This document shows, piece after piece, positions 34,455 through 42,658 of a stretch of DNA of 56,528 nt. Location of the stretch: NCBI GenBank assembly GCA_964508975.1, contig CAZDVQ010000025.1, positions 1 through 56,528 on the forward strand, given 5' to 3'. The notes below the pieces were generated by a model that made no database searches, had not been told where the DNA came from, and saw nothing but the letters and a program-made list of their open reading frames with translations. This DNA is from CAZDVQ01 sp964508975 (GTDB lineage Bacteria > Bacteroidota > Bacteroidia > Chitinophagales > Saprospiraceae). Positions within the stretch are counted from its first letter, which is position 1; each line of letters begins with the position of its first letter. The position numbers and the translations under genes are program-made.

Positions 34455-35041
34455 AGTTCTCCGTTTCGGATTCGATATTTGCGGTAGGCCCGCATACCCA
34501 AGGCGATGAATAAGCCAAAAAGCACCAAGCCGCCCAGTGCAAAGATAGCATAAGCGGGGTTCCCATTTTTACCAAAAACGGCAATCAAGGATATGGCCAC
34601 CAAAAACAAGGTTGCCACCTCGTTGTACATGCGTAATTGGCTTGAATTATACGTTGAAATACCATCCCAGAGTTTCAGCATGATACGCTTATTGTAGAGA
34701 TGATACAGCGTTAAACCCAACAGCAAGAGCAATTTAAGGTGCATCCAGCCCGCATGAAGTAGCCCTAGTTCTAGACCCAGGTCGCCGATGAGCAACATGG
34801 CAATACCTGCAAACCAAGTAATCATCATGGCCGGGTTGGTGATGATAAAGTACAGTTTATGCTCCATGAGTTTAAACTGGGGCAACAGCACGCTTTGCTC
34901 GTTTTCTGGCCGGGTAAAAGCCTCCGAGTGGTAAATGAACAGCCGAACGAGGTAAAAAAGCCCAGCGAACCAGCTCACGAAGCCAATCACGTGTAGGGCC
35001 TTAAAAACGTGGTATAAATTTCTCAGCAATTCGGGGCTCAT
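34451..35041 (-). CDS. hemJ: protoporphyrinogen IX oxidase HemJ
   Basis: A 197-residue membrane protein of the HemJ (former UPF0093/CopD-like) family, which oxidises protoporphyrinogen IX in haem synthesis. The N-terminal KALHVIGFVSWFAGLFYLVR, with His near residue 17, and the later LKLLLLLGLTLYHLYN contain the family's conserved His and Lys. Four to five transmembrane segments are visible. I prefer the ATG at 35041 over a TTG nine bases earlier. A promoter box lies at 35060-35067. A four-base overlap with gpsA shows an operon. Confidence 0.93.
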   Translation of the reverse strand: MSPELLRNLYHVFKALHVIGFVSWFAGLFYLVRLFIYHSEAFTRPENEQSVLLPQFKLMEHKLYFIITNPAMMITWFAGIAMLLIGDLGLELGLLHAGWMHLKLLLLLGLTLYHLYNKRIMLKLWDGISTYNSSQLRMYNEVATLFLVAISLIAVFGKNGNPAYAIFALGGLVLFGLFIALGMRAYRKYRIRNGEL

Positions 35042-35059
35042 GCAGTTCAAAGTTTAGCA

Positions 35060-35067
35060 CAAAGATA
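35060..35067 (-). promoter_or_regulatory. Bacteroidota -7 promoter box for hemJ-gpsA
   Basis: The minus strand reads TATCTTTG (full TAnnTTTG match) 18 bases before the hemJ ATG. Confidence 0.55.
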
Positions 35068-35123
35068 GGTTTTTTGGAGATAGGAGTTAGGAGATAGGAG
35101 TGAGGAGATAGCGCAAAAGGTTT

Positions 35124-35157
35124 AATCAGCACATTAGCACATCAATCATGAGCACAT
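35124..35157. repeat. short dispersed AGCACATTAGCACATC repeat, copy 1
   Basis: AATCAGCACATTAGCACATC, then AATCATGAGCACAT. The same phrase occurs near 44263 and 55585. All are intergenic and two precede GCR-type or contig-specific repeats. Confidence 0.8.
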
Positions 35158-35160
35158 TCA

Positions 35161-35324
35161 TTTGGGCGCTGCGCCCGCTGGGGCGGTCGCCGGTCCCCTC
35201 TGGGGTTCGTGCGGTCGCTTTGCTCCCTTACGGAGCACTTCGTGGTTCGCTTTGCTCCGTGCTACGCACCTGCGCCTTCGGCGCAGCCCGCCGGGCACCT
35301 AGCGCTTCGGCGGCAGAGCCGCCG
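35161..35324 (-). repeat. GC-rich dispersed element GCR9
   Basis: Begins TTTGGGCGCTGCGCCC; contains GGTTCGTGCGGTCGCTTTGC, GGAGCACTTCGTGGTTCGC and hairpin GCGCCTTCGGCGC; ends CGGCGGCAGAGCCGCCG. It is similar in its middle part to the copy at 41037-41230. It takes up most of the gap between hemJ and the next gene. Confidence 0.75.
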
Positions 35325-35367
35325 TTTTTTAGTTAGGAGTTAGGAGAGAGGAGTTTGATTCAACAAC

Positions 35368-35418
35368 AAACCCATCGTTCAGGAACAAGCTTTTGGGCTA
35401 TATCCTAACGATGGGTTT
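35368..35418 (-). terminator. hairpin, probable terminator
   Basis: AAACCCATCGTTCAGGA pairs with TCCTAACGATGGGTTT with one bulge. It lies downstream of the unknown gene at 35450. The T-run is short, so termination is only probable. Confidence 0.55.
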
Positions 35419-35449
35419 ATACATAATAACTAATACTTAATAACTAGAA

Positions 35450-36589
35450 CTAAATACTTAAGCCGTGTTTTTGCATGAAGTCTGCCAGTAGAGATTCTTC
35501 TTGTTCTTCGTGTGATTTAATGGCTTCAACAGCTTTGGGCAAGCCCTCTAGTTCTTCGCCAATAAAGCTTCTAAGTGGTTTGAAGGGCGTGCCGTCAAAA
35601 TATTTGGCCGTGGTGCCCTCGCCATCTGGGCTGCCGTGGTCTGCCTCAATGGACCTTCTCCAGCGCTCGGCGTGGGTGGCCCATTCTTTTTGGTTCACGT
35701 AGCAAGGTGCGGTAAACCAAACATTCCAGCTTAGTACGTTACCGGCTTTGAGCATATTGCCTGAAGCCAGGTTGAATACATCCATGACCAAGGCGTTAAA
35801 ATCGTCAACAAGTTTTTGACCGGTTTTCTTGATGGGGCCAATTTCAACATCTAGGTGCCCAACGCCCCAGGCCTCGTTTTCATGCCTAGCAAATTCAGGT
35901 ATGGGGAAGGCCTTGGTTTCGCCGTAGCTGAGCGGGAAAATAGGTTGTTCTGGGTGATTCGGTTTAAAGGTGGTTACGCAAATTGCCTTTGATTTATCAG
36001 AAGGGAACTGGAGCCCTCTACTATCAAACAAGGCCCATAAAAGCTTAACCTTGGTACTTTGCAAAGCGCTTGGACTAAACCATATTTTACCAACTACGCT
36101 CATATCAGCTGCAAGGCCCTGAGGCGATGTTTCGTTCACCCAGCCTCTTTGTCCGGTTACGGTCACCTCAACGTTCATGCAGCCGAATTTGGGCGAACAA
36201 GCGCCTTGCTGCGGGCAAATGATGGAATAAACTCTACCTTCATTGGTGTAGCCCAACCTTGAAATGTATGGGGCAAACATCTGGTAGCACCTCGACTTTG
36301 GATTACCCGGAATGGTTTCCCAGCTAAACTCTGGCCATTTAACGGGCTGCTGGCGTTGCAGCTTGTCGATATTAGCCAAATTGTCGAGCATGGGTAAGGA
36401 ACTCAGATCGGGATTGGGGTACGCAAAAGCGGGGTTTGATTCGGCGAAGCCGCCTACCCAGCCTGGGTCAGGTACGTTTGGTACTTGGCTACTCGGAATA
36501 TCGGTTGGAAGTAGCGATGCTGAACTCGAAGAAAAGATTTTCAGGATACTGTTCAGCAATGATTTGAAAAATTGAATAATGCTCTTCAT
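35450..36589 (-). CDS. protein of unknown function
   Basis: A 379-residue protein I do not recognise. The N-terminus MKSIIQFFKSLLNSILKIF is an amphipathic, Lys-containing hydrophobic helix followed by a Ser-run and a Pro-rich spacer (LPTDIPSSQVPNVPDPGW). It resembles a membrane anchor rather than a cleavable signal. The remainder is a soluble, Trp- and Pro-rich domain with several Cys (YSIICPQQGACSPKFGCMNVEV) and an Asp/Glu/Lys-rich C-terminal helix (EAIKSHEEQEESLLADFMQK). Coding is supported by length and codon use like its neighbours. No operon partner is evident. Confidence 0.7.
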   Translation of the reverse strand: MKSIIQFFKSLLNSILKIFSSSSASLLPTDIPSSQVPNVPDPGWVGGFAESNPAFAYPNPDLSSLPMLDNLANIDKLQRQQPVKWPEFSWETIPGNPKSRCYQMFAPYISRLGYTNEGRVYSIICPQQGACSPKFGCMNVEVTVTGQRGWVNETSPQGLAADMSVVGKIWFSPSALQSTKVKLLWALFDSRGLQFPSDKSKAICVTTFKPNHPEQPIFPLSYGETKAFPIPEFARHENEAWGVGHLDVEIGPIKKTGQKLVDDFNALVMDVFNLASGNMLKAGNVLSWNVWFTAPCYVNQKEWATHAERWRRSIEADHGSPDGEGTTAKYFDGTPFKPLRSFIGEELEGLPKAVEAIKSHEEQEESLLADFMQKHGLSI

Positions 36590-36839
36590 GGTCTTGGATT
36601 AAGGATGAATTATGAAACTATAATACTGATGCGCTCTTGTACGATAGTATTAGCATATCAAAAACCGTGGAAAGCATATGGCTAAACATGTTGAGCTAGC
36701 GCCTTAATGCCGTATTAAATTCCCCTTTAATTTTTAATATCCCAATAATTAATTGCTTTGGCTCTAGCCGGAAAGCAAATTGTTGGTTCAAAGTTAAGGT
36801 TTATTTTTATGCTGTGGCTGAAAAAAGATGCCCCCCCCA
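36590..36839. other. gene-free interval
   Basis: Upstream of the unknown gene. AT-rich, ending in C8 at 36831-36838 next to a GC-rich element. No full TAnnTTTG box was seen on the minus strand. Confidence 0.4.
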
Positions 36840-36980
36840 GCGCTAGCGATACGGAGGGGTGGCGCAACGCGCCAGACCGCGCAGCGGGCCGAGCGAACAG
36901 CGAGCCCCGTAGTGTAGCGGCCCGGCGCATTGTAGGGGCGTATTGCATACGCCCTTTAGATGCGCAGGGAAGCGCCCAAA
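36840..36980 (+). repeat. GC-rich dispersed element GCR10
   Basis: GCGCTAGCGATACGGAGGG, hairpin GGCGCAACGCGCC, hairpin CCGCGCAGCGG, GGGCCGAGCGAACAGCGAGC, then an inserted GGGGCGTATTGCATACGCCC hairpin, ending AAGCGCCCAAA. Confidence 0.9.
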
Positions 36981-36985
36981 TCAAT

Positions 36986-37027
36986 AAAAAAAAAGTCCTG
37001 CTCGGTTATTAAACCAAGCAGGACTTT
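36986..37027 (-). terminator. intrinsic terminator for the Bax-inhibitor-like gene
   Basis: On the minus strand AAAGTCCTGCTTGGTT pairs with AACCGAGCAGGACTTT and is followed by a long T-run. Confidence 0.92.
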
Positions 37028-37048
37028 CGTCTATTATTTTAGGATATG

Positions 37049-37843
37049 CTAGTCGCGACTGCCCGCGAGGACCATCAACAAGCGGAGTACTTCAACGTAA
37101 ATCCACACGAGGGTAATCATCAAGCTCATGCCTGCAAACCACTCCATGTTTTTTGGTAAGCCTTGCGCTGAGCCTTGGTCGATGAAGTCAAAATCCAACA
37201 GCAAGTTCATGGTAGCAATACCGATGATTACCAACGATACAATAATGCCGATGGTGCCACCGCTATGCAAAAATGGGATATTGACGCCGAACAAACCCAA
37301 GAGCAAGTTGGCCAAGTATAAGAACATTACCGCCGCTGTGGCCACCATGATACCCGAACGCAACTTGTCGGTTACCTTGATGATGCCTGAACGGTAGAAG
37401 AACAACATGAAGAACATGAGACTCAGGGTAATGGTGATGGCTTGGAACACGATACCGCCAATCATGGCTGATTTTGGCCCCGTGAAGGCAAAGTTAATCA
37501 CCGATGAAATGCCACCTAGGAATAAACCCTCGGCAGCCGCGTAAATAGGCGCCAAGATGTTGATGTTTTGCATACGGAAACGACTCGCGATTACCGCAAT
37601 TAAGCCTACGATTAAACCACCGTAAGTCAGGATGGTGTTCTGCAAGTTCCAGTTGATGGCCGCCGTTACCAGCAAGATACCAAACAACAGGAAGGTTTTG
37701 TTCACCGCGCCGGTTGCCGTCATGGTATCGCCGTAGCTGTACGTTACGTTGCCATCAAGCGTTGTATGGCTAGCACTTTTGCTCATGGCTTGCGTTAAAA
37801 ATGGATTGGATGATTTTCCAAATCTTGAACTGATATTACTCAT
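37049..37843 (-). CDS. Bax inhibitor-1/YccA family membrane protein
   Basis: A 264-residue inner-membrane protein with seven hydrophobic segments after a ~50-residue soluble N-terminus. Family landmarks include GLFLGGISSVIN, FQAITITLSLMFFML and DFDFIDQG with flanking NLLLDFDFIDQ and WFAGMSLMITLVWIYVEVLRLL. Members act as pH-dependent Ca2+ leak channels or modulators of membrane protease FtsH (YccA). Which applies here is unknown. A promoter box is present at 37879-37886 and a strong terminator at the 3' end, so it is monocistronic. Confidence 0.92.
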   Translation of the reverse strand: MSNISSRFGKSSNPFLTQAMSKSASHTTLDGNVTYSYGDTMTATGAVNKTFLLFGILLVTAAINWNLQNTILTYGGLIVGLIAVIASRFRMQNINILAPIYAAAEGLFLGGISSVINFAFTGPKSAMIGGIVFQAITITLSLMFFMLFFYRSGIIKVTDKLRSGIMVATAAVMFLYLANLLLGLFGVNIPFLHSGGTIGIIVSLVIIGIATMNLLLDFDFIDQGSAQGLPKNMEWFAGMSLMITLVWIYVEVLRLLMVLAGSRD

Positions 37844-37878
37844 GTTAAATGTTTTTATTATTTAGTCTGGCAAAAATG

Positions 37879-37886
37879 CAAAACTA
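37879..37886 (-). promoter_or_regulatory. Bacteroidota -7 promoter box for the Bax-inhibitor-like gene
   Basis: The minus strand reads TAGTTTTG (full TAnnTTTG match), 35 bases before the ATG. Confidence 0.5.
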
Positions 37887-37936
37887 TCTCTACAACAACA
37901 AATTTTTTCAAAAAGTTCTATTAGGTAAACTAACCC

Positions 37937-40873
37937 TTACGCAGCCCGCTTGCGGTAAACCCAATACCCGCCAGCACCCAGCGCCAAGGCGCCAAAACCC
38001 AAGAGGTAGGGTAGGGTACTCGATTGCCCGATGGGCTTAATATCGCCCAAGGCCACAAAGCCTGCCCAGTAGTAGGGGTGCGAGGTGAGTTGGTCGGCTC
38101 GCTCCAAGAATGCCAGTTTGGCTTGTTGCAAGGCTACATCCTTGGCTAGGCCATCGTTGAGGTTTTTGTAAAAATCCTCCATCAACTTGGCGCTTGAAGC
38201 ATCGTTTACTTTCCAAAGGGTCATTACGATGGAGGGGGTACCCGCGTGCATGAAGCCGCGCGCCAAGCTCATGATGCCCTCGCCTTTCTCGTATTTGCCG
38301 GTGCCTGTTTCGCAGGCAGAAAGCACCACCAGCTCTGCGTGGAGGTCTAGGCCGGGCAACTCGTAAGCGTATATAGTTCCCTCGCTCAAGCTATCCGAGG
38401 CAAAGGCCAGGGTAGAGAACATGGGGTTCTGGTCGTTCGAATTACCGTGCATGGCCAGGTGGATGATGCCGTAATCGCCACAACGCTGAATGAAGTTGGT
38501 CTTGGTGGCTTCATCGCCATAAAAAAACTTGCCCTTGAAGTATTTCGACATGGCCTGCACTTCTTTCAACGCACCTGGCAGGTTGCTATTGCCTGCCAGA
38601 CTGTTCAAATCCTCGTCTTTGGAGCGGTTGGCAGAGGCCACGGGCTGTTGGTAGCTCGGGGCAAAAGCTAGCACCTCAACCGAGCGCTTGCGCTTTTGCT
38701 GGGTAGCCAACATACCCAAGGTAGCCGAGTAGGTGTAGCTGATGGGGTATTGCCGCAAAAGGTAAGGCAGCTCGTAATAGTTTAGCTTGTCGGCTATTTT
38801 GTCGCTGGTCAAGAAAATTTCGAAGGGCAGGTAGCCAAGCGAGGCATCTGGTGAAATGATGAGGCGTTTATAGTTGCCCTTTTGCGGCGCTAGGATAGGT
38901 TCTAGAATGGTTTGGAACAATAACCGAGACTGTTTCGTCAGGGCCTTGTAGTTGTCCAGTGGTTTGTCCATGAAGGCTGCTGCATCGAGCAGGTAGGAGC
39001 GCAGCGAGTCTGCATCGGCTAGGATTTGATCCAACTGGTCAATTTTGTGCAACTTGATGTCCTTGCCATCGATGGCAAACACGAAGAGGCTTGAATCGCC
39101 CACGAAGTACTCGATAAACAGGGCATCTTTGCGTTGGAGGTATTGCTTGAACTTGCCAATGTCAACGATGCTCTTGTCGTATTTCAGGGCATAATACTTG
39201 GGGTATTTTTCCTGAATGAGGTTTAGCAAATCGTAATACTTGTTCTTGGCCACGAAGAGCGAGTCCTCTGCTTTTTGCACTTCCGCTTGCGATTGGCTGC
39301 GTTTGAGTTCGAATACTTTTTTCTCCCACACTTCCGACTCGGTCTTGTAGCTTTTTTCCATGGCTAACACGCTGTCGGGTACACCACCAAAGCTACGGGC
39401 ATCCACGTCGAGCAAGGCGCTGATGAGCTGGAAGGCCCGGCAGCGTTCGGAGAACAAGAATGATTTTTCAATATAAGCGGCATCGCCCGTTTCCATGAAA
39501 AGCTCGTTGGCCAAGTTGATGGCACTTTCAAAGGTTGGAAGGGATGCCTTGGTCAACTCGCCTTTTGAACCTGCACTCAGGGTATTGCCGTAGCGGATAC
39601 TGTCTAGCAGGTTTAGCGCCATCGAGTAGGTCTCGAAGGCAAATTTACGTTCGGCCTGTTTGCCAGGCAGGGCTTTCGACATCTGCTCGAGGATATTGGC
39701 CTTGAGCTGGAAGGTTTCCAGCAGGGGCAAACTCAGATCGATACCCTTGGGCACGGGATTGGTCATGGGGTTTTTATCGTCGAAACCCGTCACTAGGCCA
39801 AAGAAAGCGCGCTGGGCAAACTCCAATGATTTTTGCCATTGGCGTTCTTTCATGTAAAAACTGGCCAGGTTACGGTACGACGATGATACGTCGGGGTGAT
39901 ACTCGCCCATGCGTTCTACCCGTAACGACAACGACTTGTTAAACAACGCCAGGGCTTCATCTTTAGCGCCTTGGCGGTAGTAACACCAGCCCAGGTTATC
40001 GTAGCTGTGGTACAAGCCGATGGCTTCTTCGCCAAAAAGCTGCTCGCGAATGGCTACCGATTTCTTGAGGTATTCAACTTCTTTAACGGGGTTGCACACG
40101 CGTTCGTAGTAGGTGCCGATGCCTTGGTAAGTGCGGGCAATTTTCTCGTGGATTTCGCCCTTGAGTGGAATCCAGATGGCCAGGGCTTTTTGTAAGTATT
40201 CGAGCTGTTTATCGTAGTTTTTCTGCTGGCGGTACAAGTGTGCCAGGTTGTTGTAGGTAGAGGCCACGAGGTCAAGCATTTCCTTGTTGCCGGGGTCTTT
40301 CTCGATGAGTTTCAGGCGGAGGTCCAAGGCTTTTTGGAGGTAAAGCTGTTGCTTTTCCAGGTCGCGTTGATAGCCGTAAATCACCCCGATATTATTGTAA
40401 GATGCCGCGATAGAAGGGTGCGTTTCGCCGTACAACTTTTTCTGTAAGCCTAGAGCTTTGAGGAAGAAAAACAAGGCCCGTTGGTAGTCGCGTTGTTGGA
40501 AATAGAGGTAGGCAATCTTGTTGTAGGTCTCGTGGGTTTGCGCTTCTGATTTGGCAAATTTTTTCTGGGTACAAACCTGCAAGGAGCGGTTCAGGTAGCG
40601 TTCGGCTTGCTCGTACTTGGCCATGTAAATCAGGCGCATGGCAGCGGTTTGTAATACTTGGGCACAATCATCCCAAGATTCGGCCGCCTCATAGATGTTG
40701 ATGGCTTTATCGAAGAATGAGATGGCTTGTTCGTAGTTTTTGGCTTTCCAGCTTTCGCCGCCGCGCTCGAATAAATCTCGGGCTTTGGCGGTGTCGGCCA
40801 CTTGGCCGAGCACACTGCTGCATGCCCATAAATAAAGGCAAACGCTATATACTGCTTTCCTGAAATACGACAT
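37937..40873 (-). CDS. exported TPR-CHAT protein (caspase-like peptidase domain)
   Basis: A 978-residue protein. The signal peptide ends near SSVLGQVAD. Residues about 30-350 contain roughly seven to eight TPR units, with signature phrases such as AASYNNIGVIYGYQRD and ASTYNNLAHLYRQQKN. A helical middle follows (about 380-600). The C-terminal CHAT domain (about 690-945) is a caspase/separase-type fold. The predicted catalytic dyad is His809 (HLAMHG) and Cys854 (LSACETG), with DASSAKLMEDFYKNL and HPYYWAGFVALGD after it. A final transmembrane helix (about 953-971) ends in RKRAA, which would anchor the protein with its CHAT domain outside the cytoplasm. A promoter box lies at 40901-40908. The target and trigger are unknown. 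Confidence 0.92.
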   Translation of the reverse strand: MSYFRKAVYSVCLYLWACSSVLGQVADTAKARDLFERGGESWKAKNYEQAISFFDKAINIYEAAESWDDCAQVLQTAAMRLIYMAKYEQAERYLNRSLQVCTQKKFAKSEAQTHETYNKIAYLYFQQRDYQRALFFFLKALGLQKKLYGETHPSIAASYNNIGVIYGYQRDLEKQQLYLQKALDLRLKLIEKDPGNKEMLDLVASTYNNLAHLYRQQKNYDKQLEYLQKALAIWIPLKGEIHEKIARTYQGIGTYYERVCNPVKEVEYLKKSVAIREQLFGEEAIGLYHSYDNLGWCYYRQGAKDEALALFNKSLSLRVERMGEYHPDVSSSYRNLASFYMKERQWQKSLEFAQRAFFGLVTGFDDKNPMTNPVPKGIDLSLPLLETFQLKANILEQMSKALPGKQAERKFAFETYSMALNLLDSIRYGNTLSAGSKGELTKASLPTFESAINLANELFMETGDAAYIEKSFLFSERCRAFQLISALLDVDARSFGGVPDSVLAMEKSYKTESEVWEKKVFELKRSQSQAEVQKAEDSLFVAKNKYYDLLNLIQEKYPKYYALKYDKSIVDIGKFKQYLQRKDALFIEYFVGDSSLFVFAIDGKDIKLHKIDQLDQILADADSLRSYLLDAAAFMDKPLDNYKALTKQSRLLFQTILEPILAPQKGNYKRLIISPDASLGYLPFEIFLTSDKIADKLNYYELPYLLRQYPISYTYSATLGMLATQQKRKRSVEVLAFAPSYQQPVASANRSKDEDLNSLAGNSNLPGALKEVQAMSKYFKGKFFYGDEATKTNFIQRCGDYGIIHLAMHGNSNDQNPMFSTLAFASDSLSEGTIYAYELPGLDLHAELVVLSACETGTGKYEKGEGIMSLARGFMHAGTPSIVMTLWKVNDASSAKLMEDFYKNLNDGLAKDVALQQAKLAFLERADQLTSHPYYWAGFVALGDIKPIGQSSTLPYLLGFGALALGAGGYWVYRKRAA

Positions 40874-40900
40874 GGGTGGCTCTATTGGGATGAAGTGCTA

Positions 40901-40908
40901 CAAAAGTA
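40901..40908 (-). promoter_or_regulatory. Bacteroidota -7 promoter box for the TPR-CHAT gene
   Basis: The minus strand reads TACTTTTG (full TAnnTTTG match) 28 bases before the ATG. Confidence 0.55.
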
Positions 40909-41036
40909 ATTTTTTTATTGGAATTTTTGGTTTTTTTGAATTTTTGGGTGTTTTGCGGCGGAGTGTGATTAAGCGAGTAAAAGATTGAGCAATATCTTTT
41001 GTGCCATTACTCCTTTCATCCTTTGTTCTTTTATTC

Positions 41037-41230
41037 TTTTGGGCCTGCGGCGCTTTGCGCCGCCGCACCGTTCGCGTTGCGGGGCACTTCGTGCAACCGG
41101 GCTCGGCTGTTCGTGCGGTCGCGTTGCTCCCTTAGGAGCACTTCGTGGTTCGCCTCGGTGCTACGCACCAGACGCCGAGGCGGCTACCCTACAGGCTGCT
41201 AGGCCGAGTAGTGCTCTGCCGTGCTAGGCA
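41037..41230 (-). repeat. GC-rich dispersed element GCR11 (long copy)
   Basis: Begins TTTTGGGCCTGCGGC; includes hairpins GGCGCTTTGCGCC and GGTGCTACGCACC, and TTCGTGCGGTCGCGTTGC shared with GCR9. It ends near GTGCTAGGC. It occupies part of the 684-base gene-free gap between the TPR-CHAT gene and clpP. Confidence 0.75.
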
Positions 41231-41243
41231 TGCAGTACTAGTC

Positions 41244-41345
41244 TTTGTGGGACATTGGCGACCAGGGCGACGCTGCTGCGATGAAGCACAAAACATATCC
41301 AAGAACGATGCTTAAATGTCCTTGGTGTCGCACAAGTCCCACAAA
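41244..41345. repeat. 102-bp inverted-repeat element between two GC-rich elements
   Basis: TTTGTGGGAC (41244-41253) and GTCCCACAAA (41336-41345) are perfect inverted ends. Pairing continues imperfectly inward (GCGAC on both arms). No ORF. It resembles a tiny MITE or a structured RNA gene. Confidence 0.6.
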
Positions 41346-41388
41346 AAGGTAGTGTATGACAAGGCTAGCGGCTTCGCCGCCGTTTCCA

Positions 41389-41492
41389 GCGCCAGCGATG
41401 CGAAGCGGTGGCCCGCAGGGCCAGACCGCAACGCGGGCCGAGCGACAGCGAGCTGCGAAGCGTAGCGACGGCGCATCGCGCCGGGGCGCCCA
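41389..41492 (+). repeat. GC-rich dispersed element GCR12
   Basis: GCGCCAGCGATGCGAAGC, hairpin GGCCCGCAGGGCC (41410-41422), hairpin CCGCAACGCGG (41426-41436), GGGCCGAGCGACAGCGAGC, hairpin GGCGCATCGCGCC, end GGGGCGCCCA. A good reference copy. Confidence 0.92.
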
Positions 41493-41531
41493 CAAAAAAA
41501 ATCCCATACTTCCTGCCGGAAATATGGGATT
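41493..41531 (-). terminator. intrinsic terminator after clpP
   Basis: The minus strand has ATCCCATATTTCC / GGAAGTATGGGAT and then TTTTTTT. Confidence 0.88.
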
Positions 41532-41557
41532 AAAATACGTTTCTACTATGCTAGAAC

Positions 41558-42256
41558 TTAGGCTGGGTTGCGGCTAGGGCGTTCCAACACCTCGTCAACT
41601 AGGCCGTAAGCCTTGGCTTCTAAAGAAGTCATCCAGTTGTCGCGGTCACAATCTTGCTCGATTTTCTCGTAAGGTTGGCCCGTATGCTTGGCTAGGATGT
41701 CGTACAATTCTTTCTGGAGTTGTTTTACTAGTTTATACGAGATTTCCATGTCCGACACTTGGCCTTGCATACCACCCAGCGGTTGGTGAATCATCACGCG
41801 GCTGTGTGGCAAAGCGGTGCGTTTGCCTTGTTGGCCAGCGTTCAGGAGCACGGCGCCCATAGAAGCTGCCAAACCAGTACAAATAGTGGCCACATCGGGC
41901 TGGATGTACTGCATGGTATCGTAAATACCCAAGCCAGCAATCACCGAGCCGCCAGGGCTGTTGATGAAAATTTGCACGTCGCGCTTGGCGTCAACCGACT
42001 CCAAGAACAACAGCTGCGCTTGTACCACGTTGGCTACATAATCGTCGATACCCACGCCAAGGAAGATGATGCGGTCCATCATCAAGCGCGAGAACACGTC
42101 CAACTGGCCAATGTTCATCTGGCGCTCCTCGATCACGTATGGGGTAAAGTTTTGTGGCATCATGTTACCCGTTTTGGTCGCGTAATGCTCCAACTGGGCG
42201 CTGTTCATACCAAGGTGTTTTACAGCGTATTTCTGAAACTCGTTTTTATCGAACAT
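41558..42256 (-). CDS. clpP: ATP-dependent Clp protease proteolytic subunit
   Basis: A 232-residue serine protease that forms the tetradecameric barrel working with ClpX/ClpC unfoldases. Catalytic triad Ser132 (GLAASMGA), His157 (SRVMIHQP) and Asp206 (DRDNWM) are present. The oxyanion region INSPGGSV (98-105) is intact. The N-terminus has about 35 residues before the usual start of the mature protein; self-processing is possible. It lies downstream of tig in the same direction, the order tig-clpP conserved in many bacteria, but a terminator and repeat element separate them, and no clpX follows. Confidence 0.97.
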   Translation of the reverse strand: MFDKNEFQKYAVKHLGMNSAQLEHYATKTGNMMPQNFTPYVIEERQMNIGQLDVFSRLMMDRIIFLGVGIDDYVANVVQAQLLFLESVDAKRDVQIFINSPGGSVIAGLGIYDTMQYIQPDVATICTGLAASMGAVLLNAGQQGKRTALPHSRVMIHQPLGGMQGQVSDMEISYKLVKQLQKELYDILAKHTGQPYEKIEQDCDRDNWMTSLEAKAYGLVDEVLERPSRNPA

Positions 42257-42383
42257 GATTGTTAAATATGGTTTGATGAGTTAATGTTTACAATCCGATT
42301 GGCGAAGTTAGGCAAAAAATTGAATTTGCAACGATAGAGCTACAACATCGTGCTGGGGCACAAAGTTCAATGTATGCGCTAAA

Positions 42384-42557
42384 GGTGCCTCACCCCGCCG
42401 CGGTGCGGCGACCCTCTCCCCTGAAACGCTCGTAAACTCGCGTGCGGAGAGGGTTTTGGTGCCGTGCAAGGCATTTGACCCCCTCTCCACAACACGCTGT
42501 GCGTGTGCCCGTGGAGAGGGGTGGCACGAGCGCTAGCTCGTGACGGGGTGAGGCACC
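42384..42557. repeat. 174-bp inverted-repeat element between clpP and tig
   Basis: Perfect 14-bp inverted ends GGTGCCTCACCCCG (42384-42397) and CGGGGTGAGGCACC (42544-42557). Inner arms CCCTCTCC and GGAGAGGG occur twice, giving two tandem hairpins. No ORF is supported. Confidence 0.8.
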
Positions 42558-42590
42558 ACTAATCGTAGGGCTAAGTCTCACACGGCACCA

Positions 42591-42630
42591 CAAAAAAATC
42601 CCGAACCCTGCACGTGGCAAAGTTCGGGAT
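42591..42630 (-). terminator. intrinsic terminator after tig
   Basis: The minus strand has ATCCCGAAC ... GTTCGGGAT followed by TTTTTTT. Confidence 0.9.
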
Positions 42631-42658
42631 TATTTATACGGGAAACCGGAGTATTTGG

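Noticed and set aside
37937..40873. Assignment of the TPR-CHAT gene to a CRISPR/Craspase-type defence system
   Set aside because: No cas or gRAMP gene is nearby, and the protein has export and membrane-anchor features.
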